From the NCBI RefSeq assembly GCF_022760965.1, contig NZ_JAKVIJ010000014.1:1-64000 (forward strand): a stretch of DNA of 64,000 nucleotides, given 5' to 3'. This document shows positions 1 through 8,181 of this stretch, piece after piece (position 1 is the first letter of the stretch; every line of letters begins with the position of its first letter). This DNA comes from Simplicispira sedimenti (GTDB lineage: Bacteria; Pseudomonadota; Gammaproteobacteria; Burkholderiales; Burkholderiaceae_C). The translations under genes and the position numbers were made by a program. The notes below the pieces were generated by a model, which saw only the letters and a list, made by a program, of their open reading frames with translations, was not told the DNA's origin and made no database searches.

Positions 1-109
1 TGCTTGTCACTCATCTCTGAACTCCTTGTCGGTATTTTCAACAAGGGTTAAGAACTCCACTTTTCAGGGGCAACCTCATTGCCTGACGTCGTCCTGGGAC
101 TGCCTCGAA

Positions 110-1279
110 TCAATGGTCCCTCGCCGCCTTGGCGTGGTCCGGGAAGTCGCTGAACACGCCGTCCACCCCCAGGTCGTAGAACAGCTTGTATTCGGCCTTG
201 GGGTCGCCCTTGAAATCCGAGGCCAGGCGACGTGCCTCGCTGCGGAAGGTGTAGGCGTGCACGAACAGGCCGGCGGCGTGGGCGTTTTTCACCACGGCGG
301 TGGGGGGCAGCATCACGCGGTCGCGCTCGTCGATCTTGCCGTCGCCGTTCAGGTCGTCGGGCTTGCCGTCGTTGTTGGCGTCCACCTGCTTCGAGGGGAT
401 CAGGTAGGGCTTCCAGGGGCCGATGCCGTCGGCGTAGGTCTTCACCTCCTTCAACCCCTCCGGCGTGAGCAGGCTGGCGAAGGTGCGCGGGTCGCCCGCC
501 AGGGCGAAGTCGTAGGGCTTGTCGTAGGGCGCCACGAGCGACATGCTGCCGTCGGGCTTGACGTCGTCGGCATCCACCAGTTGCACCAGGCGCACCTGCG
601 TCTTGGTGCGCAGGTACTTGAGGTTGGACACCTCGAACGACTGCACGATCACGGGCGAGGTCTTGCTGGTGTAGCCGTACTTGGCCAGCACGGCCAGCAG
701 GCGGTCTTCGAGCTTGAGCCCCAGGTTCCCGTGGTAGGTGGGGTGCTTGGTTTCGGGGTACACACCCACGGTGCGACCCACGCGCGCGCCCTCGGTCTTG
801 GCCAGGTCCAGCACTTCTTCGAGCGTGGGGATGGGGTACTTGCCGTTGTGGCTCTGGTCACGCTCGGCCAGCGGCTGAACGGCGCGCAGGGTCTTGATCT
901 CTGCCAAGGTGAAGTCAGAAGCAAACCAGCCCTCCTCCTCGACGCCATCAACCACCTTCTTGGTCTTGCGCGCGGCAAATTCGGGGCGTTGGGCCACGTC
1001 GGTGGTGCTTGTGATGTTGGGCTCGTGGCGGGCGATCAGCGCGCCGTCCTTGGTGGCGACCAGGTCGGGCTCGATGAAGTCGGCCCCCAGTTCGATCGCC
1101 TTTTTGTAGCCTTCCAGCGTGTGGTCTGGCAGGTAGCCGCTGGCACCACGGTGGCCCAGCACCAGGGGCTTGTCGCCGGTGAGGGTGGGATACGCGTCGT
1201 CACCATCGCCGCCGCAGGCGGTCAGCAGCGCGATGGAGGCCAGCGCCAGCAGGCCGGCCTTGGTATGGAATGGGGACAT
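110..1279 (-). CDS. glpQ: Glycerophosphodiester phosphodiesterase, lipoprotein
   Basis: The 389-residue protein hydrolyses glycerophosphodiesters to glycerol-3-phosphate and an alcohol, by family. The N-terminus is a lipoprotein signal with lipobox LTAC (Cys22), so it should be anchored in the outer membrane or periplasm. The GDPD core begins with HRGASG (His43), followed by the metal-binding IEPD and the second catalytic His in ARHEP near residue 84. An insert near residues 285-305 carries two DxNxDG-like calcium-binding loops (DANNDGKPDD, NGDGKIDERD). I chose the ATG at 1279 because it gives a proper signal peptide and is preceded by CGGAGG; the open frame runs 94 codons further upstream without a signal. 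It diverges from gdhA. Confident of the family; the physiological substrate is not visible. Confidence 0.9.
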   Translation of the reverse strand: MSPFHTKAGLLALASIALLTACGGDGDDAYPTLTGDKPLVLGHRGASGYLPDHTLEGYKKAIELGADFIEPDLVATKDGALIARHEPNITSTTDVAQRPEFAARKTKKVVDGVEEEGWFASDFTLAEIKTLRAVQPLAERDQSHNGKYPIPTLEEVLDLAKTEGARVGRTVGVYPETKHPTYHGNLGLKLEDRLLAVLAKYGYTSKTSPVIVQSFEVSNLKYLRTKTQVRLVQLVDADDVKPDGSMSLVAPYDKPYDFALAGDPRTFASLLTPEGLKEVKTYADGIGPWKPYLIPSKQVDANNDGKPDDLNGDGKIDERDRVMLPPTAVVKNAHAAGLFVHAYTFRSEARRLASDFKGDPKAEYKLFYDLGVDGVFSDFPDHAKAARDH

Positions 1280-1518
1280 AGGGGGTTTTCCTCCGATCAA
1301 AATCGCCCACTCTGCCGCCGCCCCGTGACAGCGGCGTGACCCCGCGCCACCGCACCAAAACAGATCGCATACCCGTACCAACGCACATTTTTCGTGCGTT
1401 CTTTGCACCGTATCAGGTATTCGTGCATAGCTTTGGTGCATTTTCCCATGTTCTTTTGGCATAATTTCGTGCTGCGGTGCCGCATCGCCCGCGTTTTTCC
1501 ACCCACATAGGCCCTGAT

Positions 1519-2862
1519 ATGAAGTACGAGTCCGTAGGCAGCTTCCTGGAGCAGGTAGCACAGCGCAACCCCGGCCAGCCTGAATTCCTCCAGGCGGTCA
1601 CCGAAGTGATGGAGAGCCTGTGGCCCTTCATCGAAAAGCACCCGCGCTATGCCGATCACGGCCTGCTGGAGCGCCTGGTGGAGCCCGAGCGCATCGTCAT
1701 GTTCCGCGTGTCCTGGGTGGACGACCACGGCACGGTGCAAGTCAACCGTGGCTACCGCATCCAGCACAGCATGGCCATCGGCCCTTACAAGGGCGGCCTG
1801 CGCTTCCACCCCTCGGTCAACCTGTCGGTGCTCAAGTTCCTGGCCTTCGAGCAGACCTTCAAGAACGCGCTGACCACGCTGCCCATGGGCGGCGGCAAGG
1901 GCGGCTCGGACTTCGACCCCAAGGGCAAGAGCCCCGCTGAAATCATGCGCTTCTGCCAGGCCTTCGCCAGCGAGCTGTTCCGCCACGTGGGCGCCGACAC
2001 CGACGTGCCCGCAGGCGACATCGGCGTGGGCGGCCGTGAGGTGGGCTTCATCGCCGGCATGGTCAAGAAGCTCAGCAACCGCGCCGACTGCGTGTTCACG
2101 GGCAAGGGTCTGTCGTTCGGCGGCTCGCTGATCCGCCCCGAAGCCACTGGCTACGGCACGGTGTACTTCGCTGACGAAATGCTCAAGACCCGCGGCCGCA
2201 GCTTTGACGGCCTGCGCGTGTCGGTCTCCGGCTCGGGCAACGTGGCGCAGTACGCCGTGGAAAAGGCCATGCAACTGGGCGCCAAGGTCATCACCGTGTC
2301 GGATTCGAGCGGCACCATCATCGACGAGGACGGCTTCACCCCCGAGAAGCTGGCCGTCCTGATGGACGTGAAGAACCACCACTACGGCCGCGTGAGCGAC
2401 TATGCCCAGCGCACCGGCGTGAAGTTCGAGGCCGGCGTGCGCCCCTGGCATGTCAAGGTGGACGTGGCCCTGCCCTGCGCCACGCAGAACGAACTGGACG
2501 AGAACGACGCCAAGACGCTCATCCAGAACGGCGTGCTGTGCGTGGCCGAAGGCGCCAACATGCCCTCGACCATCGAAGCCGCCAAGGCCTTCGAGGCCGC
2601 AGGCGTGCTGTATGCGCCCGGCAAGGCATCCAACGCCGGTGGCGTGGCCACCTCGGGCCTGGAAATGAGCCAGAACGCCATGCGCCTGAGCTGGACGGCT
2701 GAAGAAGTGGACAACCGCCTGCTGATGATCATGCAAGGCATCCATGCCGCCTGCCTGAAGTATGGCAAGCGTGCCGATGGCTCGATCAGCTACATCGACG
2801 GTGCCAACGTGGCCGGTTTCGTGAAGGTGGCCGACGCCATGATCGCCCAGGGCGTGATCTGA
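1519..2862 (+). CDS. gdhA: NADP-specific glutamate dehydrogenase
   Basis: This 447-residue protein has exactly the length of the hexameric NADP-dependent glutamate dehydrogenases such as E. coli GdhA, which aminate 2-oxoglutarate with ammonium. Visible family signatures are the substrate region GPYKGGLRFHPSV, the glycine-rich stretch with catalytic lysine GGGKGGSDFD, the second-domain nucleotide fold VSGSGNVAQYA and the C-terminal NAGGVATSGLEMSQN. The start at 1519 (MKYESVGSFL) is chosen by family alignment; an in-frame ATG 14 codons upstream would add a non-conserved tail. No strong Shine-Dalgarno is seen. The 239 bp between this gene and glpQ must hold both promoters; a CATAAT hexamer near 1460 is a possible -10. 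A strong terminator follows. Confidence 0.95.
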   Translation: MKYESVGSFLEQVAQRNPGQPEFLQAVTEVMESLWPFIEKHPRYADHGLLERLVEPERIVMFRVSWVDDHGTVQVNRGYRIQHSMAIGPYKGGLRFHPSVNLSVLKFLAFEQTFKNALTTLPMGGGKGGSDFDPKGKSPAEIMRFCQAFASELFRHVGADTDVPAGDIGVGGREVGFIAGMVKKLSNRADCVFTGKGLSFGGSLIRPEATGYGTVYFADEMLKTRGRSFDGLRVSVSGSGNVAQYAVEKAMQLGAKVITVSDSSGTIIDEDGFTPEKLAVLMDVKNHHYGRVSDYAQRTGVKFEAGVRPWHVKVDVALPCATQNELDENDAKTLIQNGVLCVAEGANMPSTIEAAKAFEAAGVLYAPGKASNAGGVATSGLEMSQNAMRLSWTAEEVDNRLLMIMQGIHAACLKYGKRADGSISYIDGANVAGFVKVADAMIAQGVI

Positions 2863-2884
2863 GCGTCCCGCACGCACCAACGGC

Positions 2885-2909
2885 AAAGGGGCTTCGGCCC
2901 CTTTTTTTG
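2885..2909 (+). terminator. Rho-independent terminator after gdhA
   Basis: A GGGGC-TTCG-GCCCC hairpin (2888-2901) with an upstream A tract is followed by seven T residues. It lies 22 bp after the gdhA stop codon and 40 bp before the next start codon, so it isolates gdhA from the MFS gene. Confidence 0.9.
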
Positions 2910-2950
2910 CGCCCGGCTTGCGCGCCCGCATCTGGTACGCTCAAACGGAT

Positions 2951-4204
2951 ATGTCTGCCCGCTCCGATTCCGCCCCTCCCGCAGCCGCCCCGCCCGTGGC
3001 CGTGTCCCAGGGACTGGCCATCGTGGTGCTCGCGCTGCTGCTGTCCATCCAGCCCGTCACCACCGATCTGTACCTGCCCGCCCTGCCCGCGCTCACGCGC
3101 GACCTGGGCGCCAGCGTGGCGACGGGGCAGCTCACGCTCAGCGCGCTGCTGCTGGCGTTTGGCTGCTCGCAACTGGTGTGGGGGCCGCTGTCCGACCGCT
3201 TTGGCCGCCGCCCAGTGCTGCTGGCGGGGCTGTGCATCTACACCGCTGCGTCCCTCGCCAGCGCCTTCGCGCCGTCCATGGCGCTGCTGATCGCCTGGCG
3301 CGCCGCGCAGGGCGCGGCCATGGGCGCGGTGGTGATGTGCGCGCGCGCCATCGTCCGCGACCTGTACACCCCGCTGGCCGGGGCACGCGCCATGTCCAAG
3401 GCGCTCACCGGCCTGGGCCTGGTGGCCTGCCTGTGCGCGCCACTGGGCGGGCTGCTGACGGTATGGCTGGGCTGGCGCGCGGCGCTGCTGGCGCTCACCG
3501 CCTACGCCGTGGCCACGCTGGCCCTGGTGGCGCTGCGCATGCCCGAGACGCTGGCCCGGCCCAACCCGCAGGCCCTGCAGCCCGGCATGCTGCTGCGCAC
3601 CTGGGGCACCGTGCTGCGCCACCCCACGTTCTGGGCGTTCTCGCTGCTGACCACGGCGGCCTATGGCGGGCTGTTCACCTTCCTGGCGGCGTCCTCATTC
3701 GTGTTCATCGAGGTGCTGGGCCTGTCGCGCACGCAATACGGCTGGGTGCTGCTGTCCACCGCGCTGGCGTACTTTGTGGGCACCTTCGTCTGCCGCCGCC
3801 TGCTGGCACGCCACGGCCTGCGCCGCACGGTGGCACTGGCAGGTGGCCTGAGCCTGGGCGGCTGCACGTTGATGGCGCTGGTGGCCTGGATGGGCTGGCA
3901 CCAGCCCTGGGCGTTGCTGGCGCCGTTCTACCTGTTCATGCTGGGGCACGGCATCCACCAGCCCTGTGGGCAGACGGGCGCCGTGGGGCCGTTTCCGCAG
4001 GCGGCGGGCGTGGCCTCTGCACTCAATGGTTTCATGATGATGCTGGCCGCCTTTGCCATTGGCGGCTGGGTAGGTACGCACCTGGACGGCACGGTGTGGC
4101 CGCTGGTGCATGGGGTGTGGTTCTGGTCCGTGCTGCTGGCCGCCATCGCCTGGACATTGGTACAGAAATTTGGAGAACCGCGTGAGCCGCGTGAACCCCG
4201 TTGA
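2951..4204 (+). CDS. Bcr/CflA-type MFS drug exporter
   Basis: A 417-residue integral membrane protein with about 12 hydrophobic helices. The motifs fit the DHA1 Bcr/CflA branch of the major facilitator superfamily: the helix-1 end TTDLYLPALPAL, loop 2-3 motif GPLSDRFGRRPVLL and the R-rich AARAIVRDL-like segment after helix 4. Such proteins export drugs or small metabolites by proton antiport; the substrate cannot be told from sequence. The start at 2951 (MSARSDS) follows a short Pro/Ala-rich cytosolic tail; no clear Shine-Dalgarno is present. Its last 23 bases overlap the GTG start of miaA, so the two genes are translated from one transcript that begins after the gdhA terminator. Confidence 0.85.
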   Translation: MSARSDSAPPAAAPPVAVSQGLAIVVLALLLSIQPVTTDLYLPALPALTRDLGASVATGQLTLSALLLAFGCSQLVWGPLSDRFGRRPVLLAGLCIYTAASLASAFAPSMALLIAWRAAQGAAMGAVVMCARAIVRDLYTPLAGARAMSKALTGLGLVACLCAPLGGLLTVWLGWRAALLALTAYAVATLALVALRMPETLARPNPQALQPGMLLRTWGTVLRHPTFWAFSLLTTAAYGGLFTFLAASSFVFIEVLGLSRTQYGWVLLSTALAYFVGTFVCRRLLARHGLRRTVALAGGLSLGGCTLMALVAWMGWHQPWALLAPFYLFMLGHGIHQPCGQTGAVGPFPQAAGVASALNGFMMMLAAFAIGGWVGTHLDGTVWPLVHGVWFWSVLLAAIAWTLVQKFGEPREPREPR

Positions 4205-5189
4205 TGCCCCGCAAGCCATTGCCCTGGCAGGCCCCACGGCCTCGGGCAAGACCGCTGGGGCCCTGGCCCTGGCCGCCGTGATCGGCAAGCGCATGCCGGT
4301 GGAGATCATCAGCGTCGATTCCGCCCTGGTGTACCGGGGCATGGACATCGGCACCGCCAAGCCCACAGCGCAGGAACTGGCCTGCGTGCCCCACCACCTG
4401 ATCGACATCCGCGACCCGCTGCAGGCCTACAGCGCCGCCGAGTTCGTGCAGGACGCCACCCGGCTCATTGCCGACATCCGCGCGCGCGGCGCGCTGCCGC
4501 TGTTGGTGGGCGGCACCATGCTGTACTTCAAGGCGCTGCTGGACGGCATCGACGACATGCCCGCTGCCGACCCCGCTGTGCGCGCCCAGCTCGAAGCCCA
4601 GGCCGCCGCGATCGGCTGGCCCGGCATGCACGCCGAGCTGGCGCGCGTGGACCCGGTCACCGCCGCCCGCCTGGCGCCCGGCGACAGCCAGCGCATCCAG
4701 CGCGCACTGGAGGTGTGGCAGGTGTCGGGCCGCCCGCTGTCGAGCTTTCACACTATCAAAACAATAGCTGACAGCGCAAGTCCCATAAGCGCTGGAGCCC
4801 TTTTTTCATTGGAACCCGACAACCGGACCTGGCTGCACGAGCGCATCGCCCAGCGCTTTGACGCCATGCTGGCCGCAGGCTTTGTGGACGAGGTGCGTGC
4901 CCTGCGCGCGCGCGGTGACCTGCACGCCGACCTGCCATCGATGCGCTGCGTGGGCTACCGCCAAGTGTGGGAGGAACTGGACTTTCAGGCCACGCGCCCC
5001 GAGGGCACACCATTGAACACCGCCCTGCTGCGCGAGCGCGGCATTGCCGCCACGCGGCAACTCGCCAAGCGCCAGATCACCTGGCTGCGCGGCATGCCCC
5101 AGCGCCACACCATCGCCTGCGACCGGCCCACCGCTGTGGCCGACCTGGTGCACGCCGTGCTGGCACGGCTGGACGGCAGCACACCATGA
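4182..5189 (+). CDS. miaA: tRNA dimethylallyltransferase
   Basis: MiaA transfers a dimethylallyl group to A37 of tRNAs reading UNN codons. The 335-residue protein opens with P-loop AGPTASGKTAG (residues ~12-22), followed by IISVDSALVYRGMDIGTAKP, LVGGTMLYFKALLDG and the tRNA-contact region QRIQRALEVW, all family signatures. The proposed start is a GTG at 4182, six bases after GGAG, overlapping the MFS gene; a second in-frame GTG at 4191 is possible. Residues about 190-210 are encoded by an in-frame copy of the dispersed palindromic repeat described separately; it replaces the usual variable linker between the RPLS motif and the LEP segment, away from known active-site motifs, so the enzyme should still work. 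The stop overlaps the next start (ATGA). Confidence 0.95.
   Translation: MSRVNPVDAPQAIALAGPTASGKTAGALALAAVIGKRMPVEIISVDSALVYRGMDIGTAKPTAQELACVPHHLIDIRDPLQAYSAAEFVQDATRLIADIRARGALPLLVGGTMLYFKALLDGIDDMPAADPAVRAQLEAQAAAIGWPGMHAELARVDPVTAARLAPGDSQRIQRALEVWQVSGRPLSSFHTIKTIADSASPISAGALFSLEPDNRTWLHERIAQRFDAMLAAGFVDEVRALRARGDLHADLPSMRCVGYRQVWEELDFQATRPEGTPLNTALLRERGIAATRQLAKRQITWLRGMPQRHTIACDRPTAVADLVHAVLARLDGSTP
4751..4810 (+). repeat. Palindromic repeat copy in frame in miaA
   Basis: This copy shows CTAT-n7-ATAG followed by AGCGC-n11-GCGCTGGAGCCC and a T-rich end. It is read through in frame by miaA as a Thr/Ile/Ala/Ser-rich linker. It is the same family as the copies near 10.1, 33.1, 35.4, 44.7, 45.8, 51.5, 51.9, 53.1 and 63.2 kb. 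Confidence 0.75.
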
Positions 5190-5833
5190 GCCTGCTGGTG
5201 GTGGACGGCCTGGCCAAGCGCTACGGCGAGGCCACGGTGTTCGAGAACGTGCACCTCACCGTTGCGCCGGGTGAATTTGTCGCCATCGTGGGTGATTCGG
5301 GCGTGGGCAAGTCCACCCTGCTCAACTGCATGGCGGGGCTGGACCACTGGGATGCCGGGCGCATCGTGCACGGCGGCACCGACCTGGGCTTGCTGGACGA
5401 CGCCCAGCGCGCCCTGTGGCGCCGTGCGCAGGTGGGCTTTGTGTTCCAGGCCTTTCACGTGCTGCCGCACCTGGACGTGGCGCAGAACGTGGCCCTGCCG
5501 CTGATGCTGCTGGGCCGCCCCGATGCCGCACGGGTGCAAGCCATGCTGGACGCCGTGGGCCTGCAGGGCCTGGGCCCACGGCTGCCGCAGCAGCTCAGCG
5601 GCGGGCAGTTGCAGCGCGTGGCCATCGCCCGCGCCCTGGTGCACCGACCCGGCCTGCTGCTGGCCGACGAGCCCACCGGCAACCTCGACCCCAGCACGGC
5701 GGCGCGCGCAATGGAGGTGCTGGTGGCGCAGACGCGCGAACAGGGCGCGGCGCTGGTGCTGGTCACCCACTCCGCCAGCGCCGCAGCACGCGCCGACCGG
5801 GTGCTGCGGCTGCGCAGCGACGGGATCGGCTGA
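5186..5833 (+). CDS. ABC transporter ATPase, LolD/YbbA-like
   Basis: A 215-residue stand-alone ATP-binding subunit. It has Walker A GDSGVGKST (residues ~37-45), Q-loop FVFQAFHVLPHLDV, signature LSGGQLQRVAIARAL, Walker B LLLADEPTGNLD and switch VTHS. The FQAFHVLPHLDV and EPTGNLD wording fits the MacB/LolD/YbbA group that works with FtsX-type permeases rather than importers. Its start overlaps the miaA stop as ATGA, so it is translationally coupled. The natural partner is the FtsX-like permease at 8182, but two opposite-strand genes now lie between them. With the AttH-like lipocalin at 12398 these resemble the AttEFGH set (ATPase, permease, secreted lipocalin). Confidence 0.85.
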   Translation: MSLLVVDGLAKRYGEATVFENVHLTVAPGEFVAIVGDSGVGKSTLLNCMAGLDHWDAGRIVHGGTDLGLLDDAQRALWRRAQVGFVFQAFHVLPHLDVAQNVALPLMLLGRPDAARVQAMLDAVGLQGLGPRLPQQLSGGQLQRVAIARALVHRPGLLLADEPTGNLDPSTAARAMEVLVAQTREQGAALVLVTHSASAAARADRVLRLRSDGIG

Positions 5834-5845
5834 CCGCCCAGCGGC

Positions 5846-7546
5846 TCAAGGCTCCAGGCGTAGGGCCCGCTGCACCCCGTTTTGGTGCAGCACCACGGCA
5901 CGCACCTCGCCACTGGGGTAGCGCTCAAACTGCAGTTCGGCGCGAATGCTGTCGTAGCCAAAGCGATCGGGCTGGCCAAGCACGGGGTACACGGTGAACC
6001 GTGGCTGAGATCCCAGGCGCACCTGCAGACGCCCATCCTGAACCTGCACATCGAACACCGCGCCACCCGCCAGACGATAGCGCCCCCCATAGGGCGCCAA
6101 GGCCTCGTCGGACACGGGCGCATCCAGCGCCAGCAGCGACTCCTGCACCTGCACGGCCTTCAGCCGCACACCAAAGCGCTCGTAGTGCACCGTGGCAGGC
6201 CCGGCACCATCGCGAACAAAGCGGAACTGCCGCCCCGTCGCGGGCTGGGTGAAACGGCCCTCACCAGGCGCGCCCCACACCTGCAGCGGCTCGAAACGGC
6301 CGCCGCTGGCGCGGCTGTGCAACTGGCCGTCACGCACCACAAATCCGAAGGTCAGTTGTGGCGAAGCGCGGTTCGTGCCCACATGCTGGTCAATGGCATC
6401 GCCCGGCACAGCAGGCCGCCCCTCGGGTGCGGGGTGGCGCATGCGCAGCAGGGGCGCCATCACGTCCGATTGCAGTGCACGCGCATTGCTCATCAAGGCG
6501 ATGACTGCCTCCCCACTGTCGAGCGCCAGCAACCATACCGCACGGTATCCCCCGGTGCCACCGCCATGCAGCCAGGTCTGCTTGCCGCCCTGGTCGCGCA
6601 GCATCAACGCATAGCCTATCGGCGCACCCTCATGCTCCGCCAGAACCGTGAACATGCGCTCTGCCGCAGGGCCGAGCGGCCCTTCGCGCCCCGCCAACAG
6701 AGCGCGGCTGAACAACAGCATGTCTGCCGTGGTGGACCGCAGTGCTCCCGCTCCGGCCAAAGCGTCAAAGTCCCAAGACGAGACGACCTGCTCGCCTTCA
6801 TGCGGCACCGCAAGGCGCGACGCCTTGTCACCCAGTTCCTGCACCGTGTCGTACATGCCAAGCGGCGCGGTAATGCGCTCGCGCACCAGTTCGGCCCACG
6901 GCCTGCCGTAGCGCACGGACAGCAGCTCGCCCAGCACGCCAAAGCCCCAGTTGCTGTAGCTGCTCTGGCAGGGTGGCGCCTGGACCAGCCGCGCCTGGGC
7001 CAAGGACGCCCACAGCCGCACGCGGTCATAGCGTTGGTAGGGGTTGGCGGCGTCGTAGCCTGCACGAAAGAAATCGCCTGGCAACCTGGCCAGACACGAC
7101 GTATGCGTGACCAGCTGGCCAAGCGTGATGGCCGCAACGCGCGGTGGCAGATCGGGTAAGGCCTGGCCCTGCAACAGACGGCCCACGGTGTCGTCCAGAG
7201 ACAGCTCGCCGCGCTCCACGGCCTGAGCCAGAAGCAGTCCGGTAAAGACCTTGCTGATCGATCCCACCTCAAACAAAGCCTGTGCAGGCGCGGCCTCCAC
7301 ACGGTTGCGGGCGATGCCATAGCGCGCCTGCCCCTGGCGCAACACGCCCACTTCGGCGACACCCCTCTGGCGCCCAAGCCCTGCAACGGCCAGGGCATCG
7401 GCAGGGCTGGCCCAATCCAGGCCATCCCGAATCGATGTGGCGGCATCGGGCGCATCGGTTTGCGAGAAAGCTGGGAGCGCCCAAACCGAGCAGCACCCCA
7501 GCACGGCAACCCATGCCCAGCGCCCCGTCAAGCTCCATCTGTCCAT
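5846..7546 (-). CDS. Secreted serine hydrolase, beta-lactamase/AmpC fold
   Basis: A 566-residue protein with a cleavable signal peptide (hydrophobic segment ending ALPAFSQ), so periplasmic. It has the serine-hydrolase motifs of the class C beta-lactamase/esterase family: SISK (Ser nucleophile and Lys), YSN (Tyr-x-Asn) and HGGGTGGY in place of KTG. The extra ~170 residues at the C-terminus look like an all-beta accessory domain, which makes it longer than a true AmpC (about 380). Members include peptidases, esterases and D-aminopeptidases; resistance to beta-lactams should not be assumed. It converges with the ABC ATPase (12 bp gap) and lies downstream of hsp20 on the same strand. Confidence 0.85.
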   Translation of the reverse strand: MDRWSLTGRWAWVAVLGCCSVWALPAFSQTDAPDAATSIRDGLDWASPADALAVAGLGRQRGVAEVGVLRQGQARYGIARNRVEAAPAQALFEVGSISKVFTGLLLAQAVERGELSLDDTVGRLLQGQALPDLPPRVAAITLGQLVTHTSCLARLPGDFFRAGYDAANPYQRYDRVRLWASLAQARLVQAPPCQSSYSNWGFGVLGELLSVRYGRPWAELVRERITAPLGMYDTVQELGDKASRLAVPHEGEQVVSSWDFDALAGAGALRSTTADMLLFSRALLAGREGPLGPAAERMFTVLAEHEGAPIGYALMLRDQGGKQTWLHGGGTGGYRAVWLLALDSGEAVIALMSNARALQSDVMAPLLRMRHPAPEGRPAVPGDAIDQHVGTNRASPQLTFGFVVRDGQLHSRASGGRFEPLQVWGAPGEGRFTQPATGRQFRFVRDGAGPATVHYERFGVRLKAVQVQESLLALDAPVSDEALAPYGGRYRLAGGAVFDVQVQDGRLQVRLGSQPRFTVYPVLGQPDRFGYDSIRAELQFERYPSGEVRAVVLHQNGVQRALRLEP

Positions 7547-7608
7547 GCGCGGCCCCTGTCAGCACCGCAGCGGGCGCCGTGGGCAGCATGGTGCCACAGG
7601 GCTGTGGC

Positions 7609-8037
7609 TTACTCGATGTTGAGCCGCTGTGAGCTGTTGTTCAACTTCTTGGGCAGGGTGAGCGTGAGGATGCCGTTGTCGTACTTGGCCTTGGCCTGGG
7701 CGGCGTCGATGTCGGCGGGCAGCTGGAAGCTGCGGGCCACCGAACCGTAGTAGCGCTCGGAGCGCAGCACCTTCTCGCCCTCGGTCTTCTGGTCGAGCTG
7801 GCGCACCTCGGCGCGCAGGCTCACCACATTGCCTTCGACGGACACATGGATGTCTTCCTTGGGCACGCCTGGCACCTCGGCCTGCACGGTGTAGCCGCCC
7901 TCGGTTTCCTTCACGTCCACCTTGATCTGCGAGGGCGCAGGCAGGCTGTCGCCATGCAGCGGGCGCACGTAGAAGCCGGGCGCAATGTCCTTGAAAAAGT
8001 CATCGAACAGGCTGCCGCGCGATACGAGAGAGTTCAT
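7609..8037 (-). CDS. Small heat shock protein, Hsp20/alpha-crystallin
   Basis: A 142-residue holdase chaperone. The alpha-crystallin domain spans about residues 37-128: it starts IKVDVKETEGGYTVQAEVPGV and ends with the typical AKYDNGILTLTLPK, and the C-terminus is short and polar without a clear I-x-I tail. The start at 8037 gives MNSLVSRGSLFDDFF, the usual N-terminal phenylalanine-rich opening, and has AAGGAG upstream; the open frame continues far upstream but that part is shadow of the permease gene. A sigma-32-like promoter lies 75-100 bases upstream. The two-gene block with the serine hydrolase is oriented against its neighbours. Confidence 0.93.
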   Translation of the reverse strand: MNSLVSRGSLFDDFFKDIAPGFYVRPLHGDSLPAPSQIKVDVKETEGGYTVQAEVPGVPKEDIHVSVEGNVVSLRAEVRQLDQKTEGEKVLRSERYYGSVARSFQLPADIDAAQAKAKYDNGILTLTLPKKLNNSSQRLNIE

Positions 8038-8110
8038 GGTCAAGCTCCTTGTCACTACAGGTTGGGAGGGTTTGCGAAGGGGCCGCTGGTGCAGCGGCTT
8101 CTGGTTTCCA

Positions 8111-8139
8111 GTGTGGGATCGGTGGTGCCTGTTTTCAAG
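8111..8139 (-). promoter_or_regulatory. Candidate sigma-32 promoter of hsp20
   Basis: Read on the minus strand there is CTTGAAA (8133-8139) and, 14 bases on, TCCCACAC (8111-8118), close to the heat-shock consensus CTTGAAA-N11-14-CCCCATnT. It would give a leader of about 65 nt that contains the hairpin CCGCTGcaCCAGCGG-like arms. Pattern match only. Confidence 0.5.
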
Positions 8140-8181
8140 GGCCAACCCCACGGACTGCACAGGGCACATTCCGCCCGCACA

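Noticed and set aside
1440..1480. Sigma-54 promoter for gdhA (TTGGCATAATTTCGTGCTGC)
   Set aside because: The GG and GC pairs are separated by 11 rather than 10 bases, so the required -24/-12 spacing is not met.
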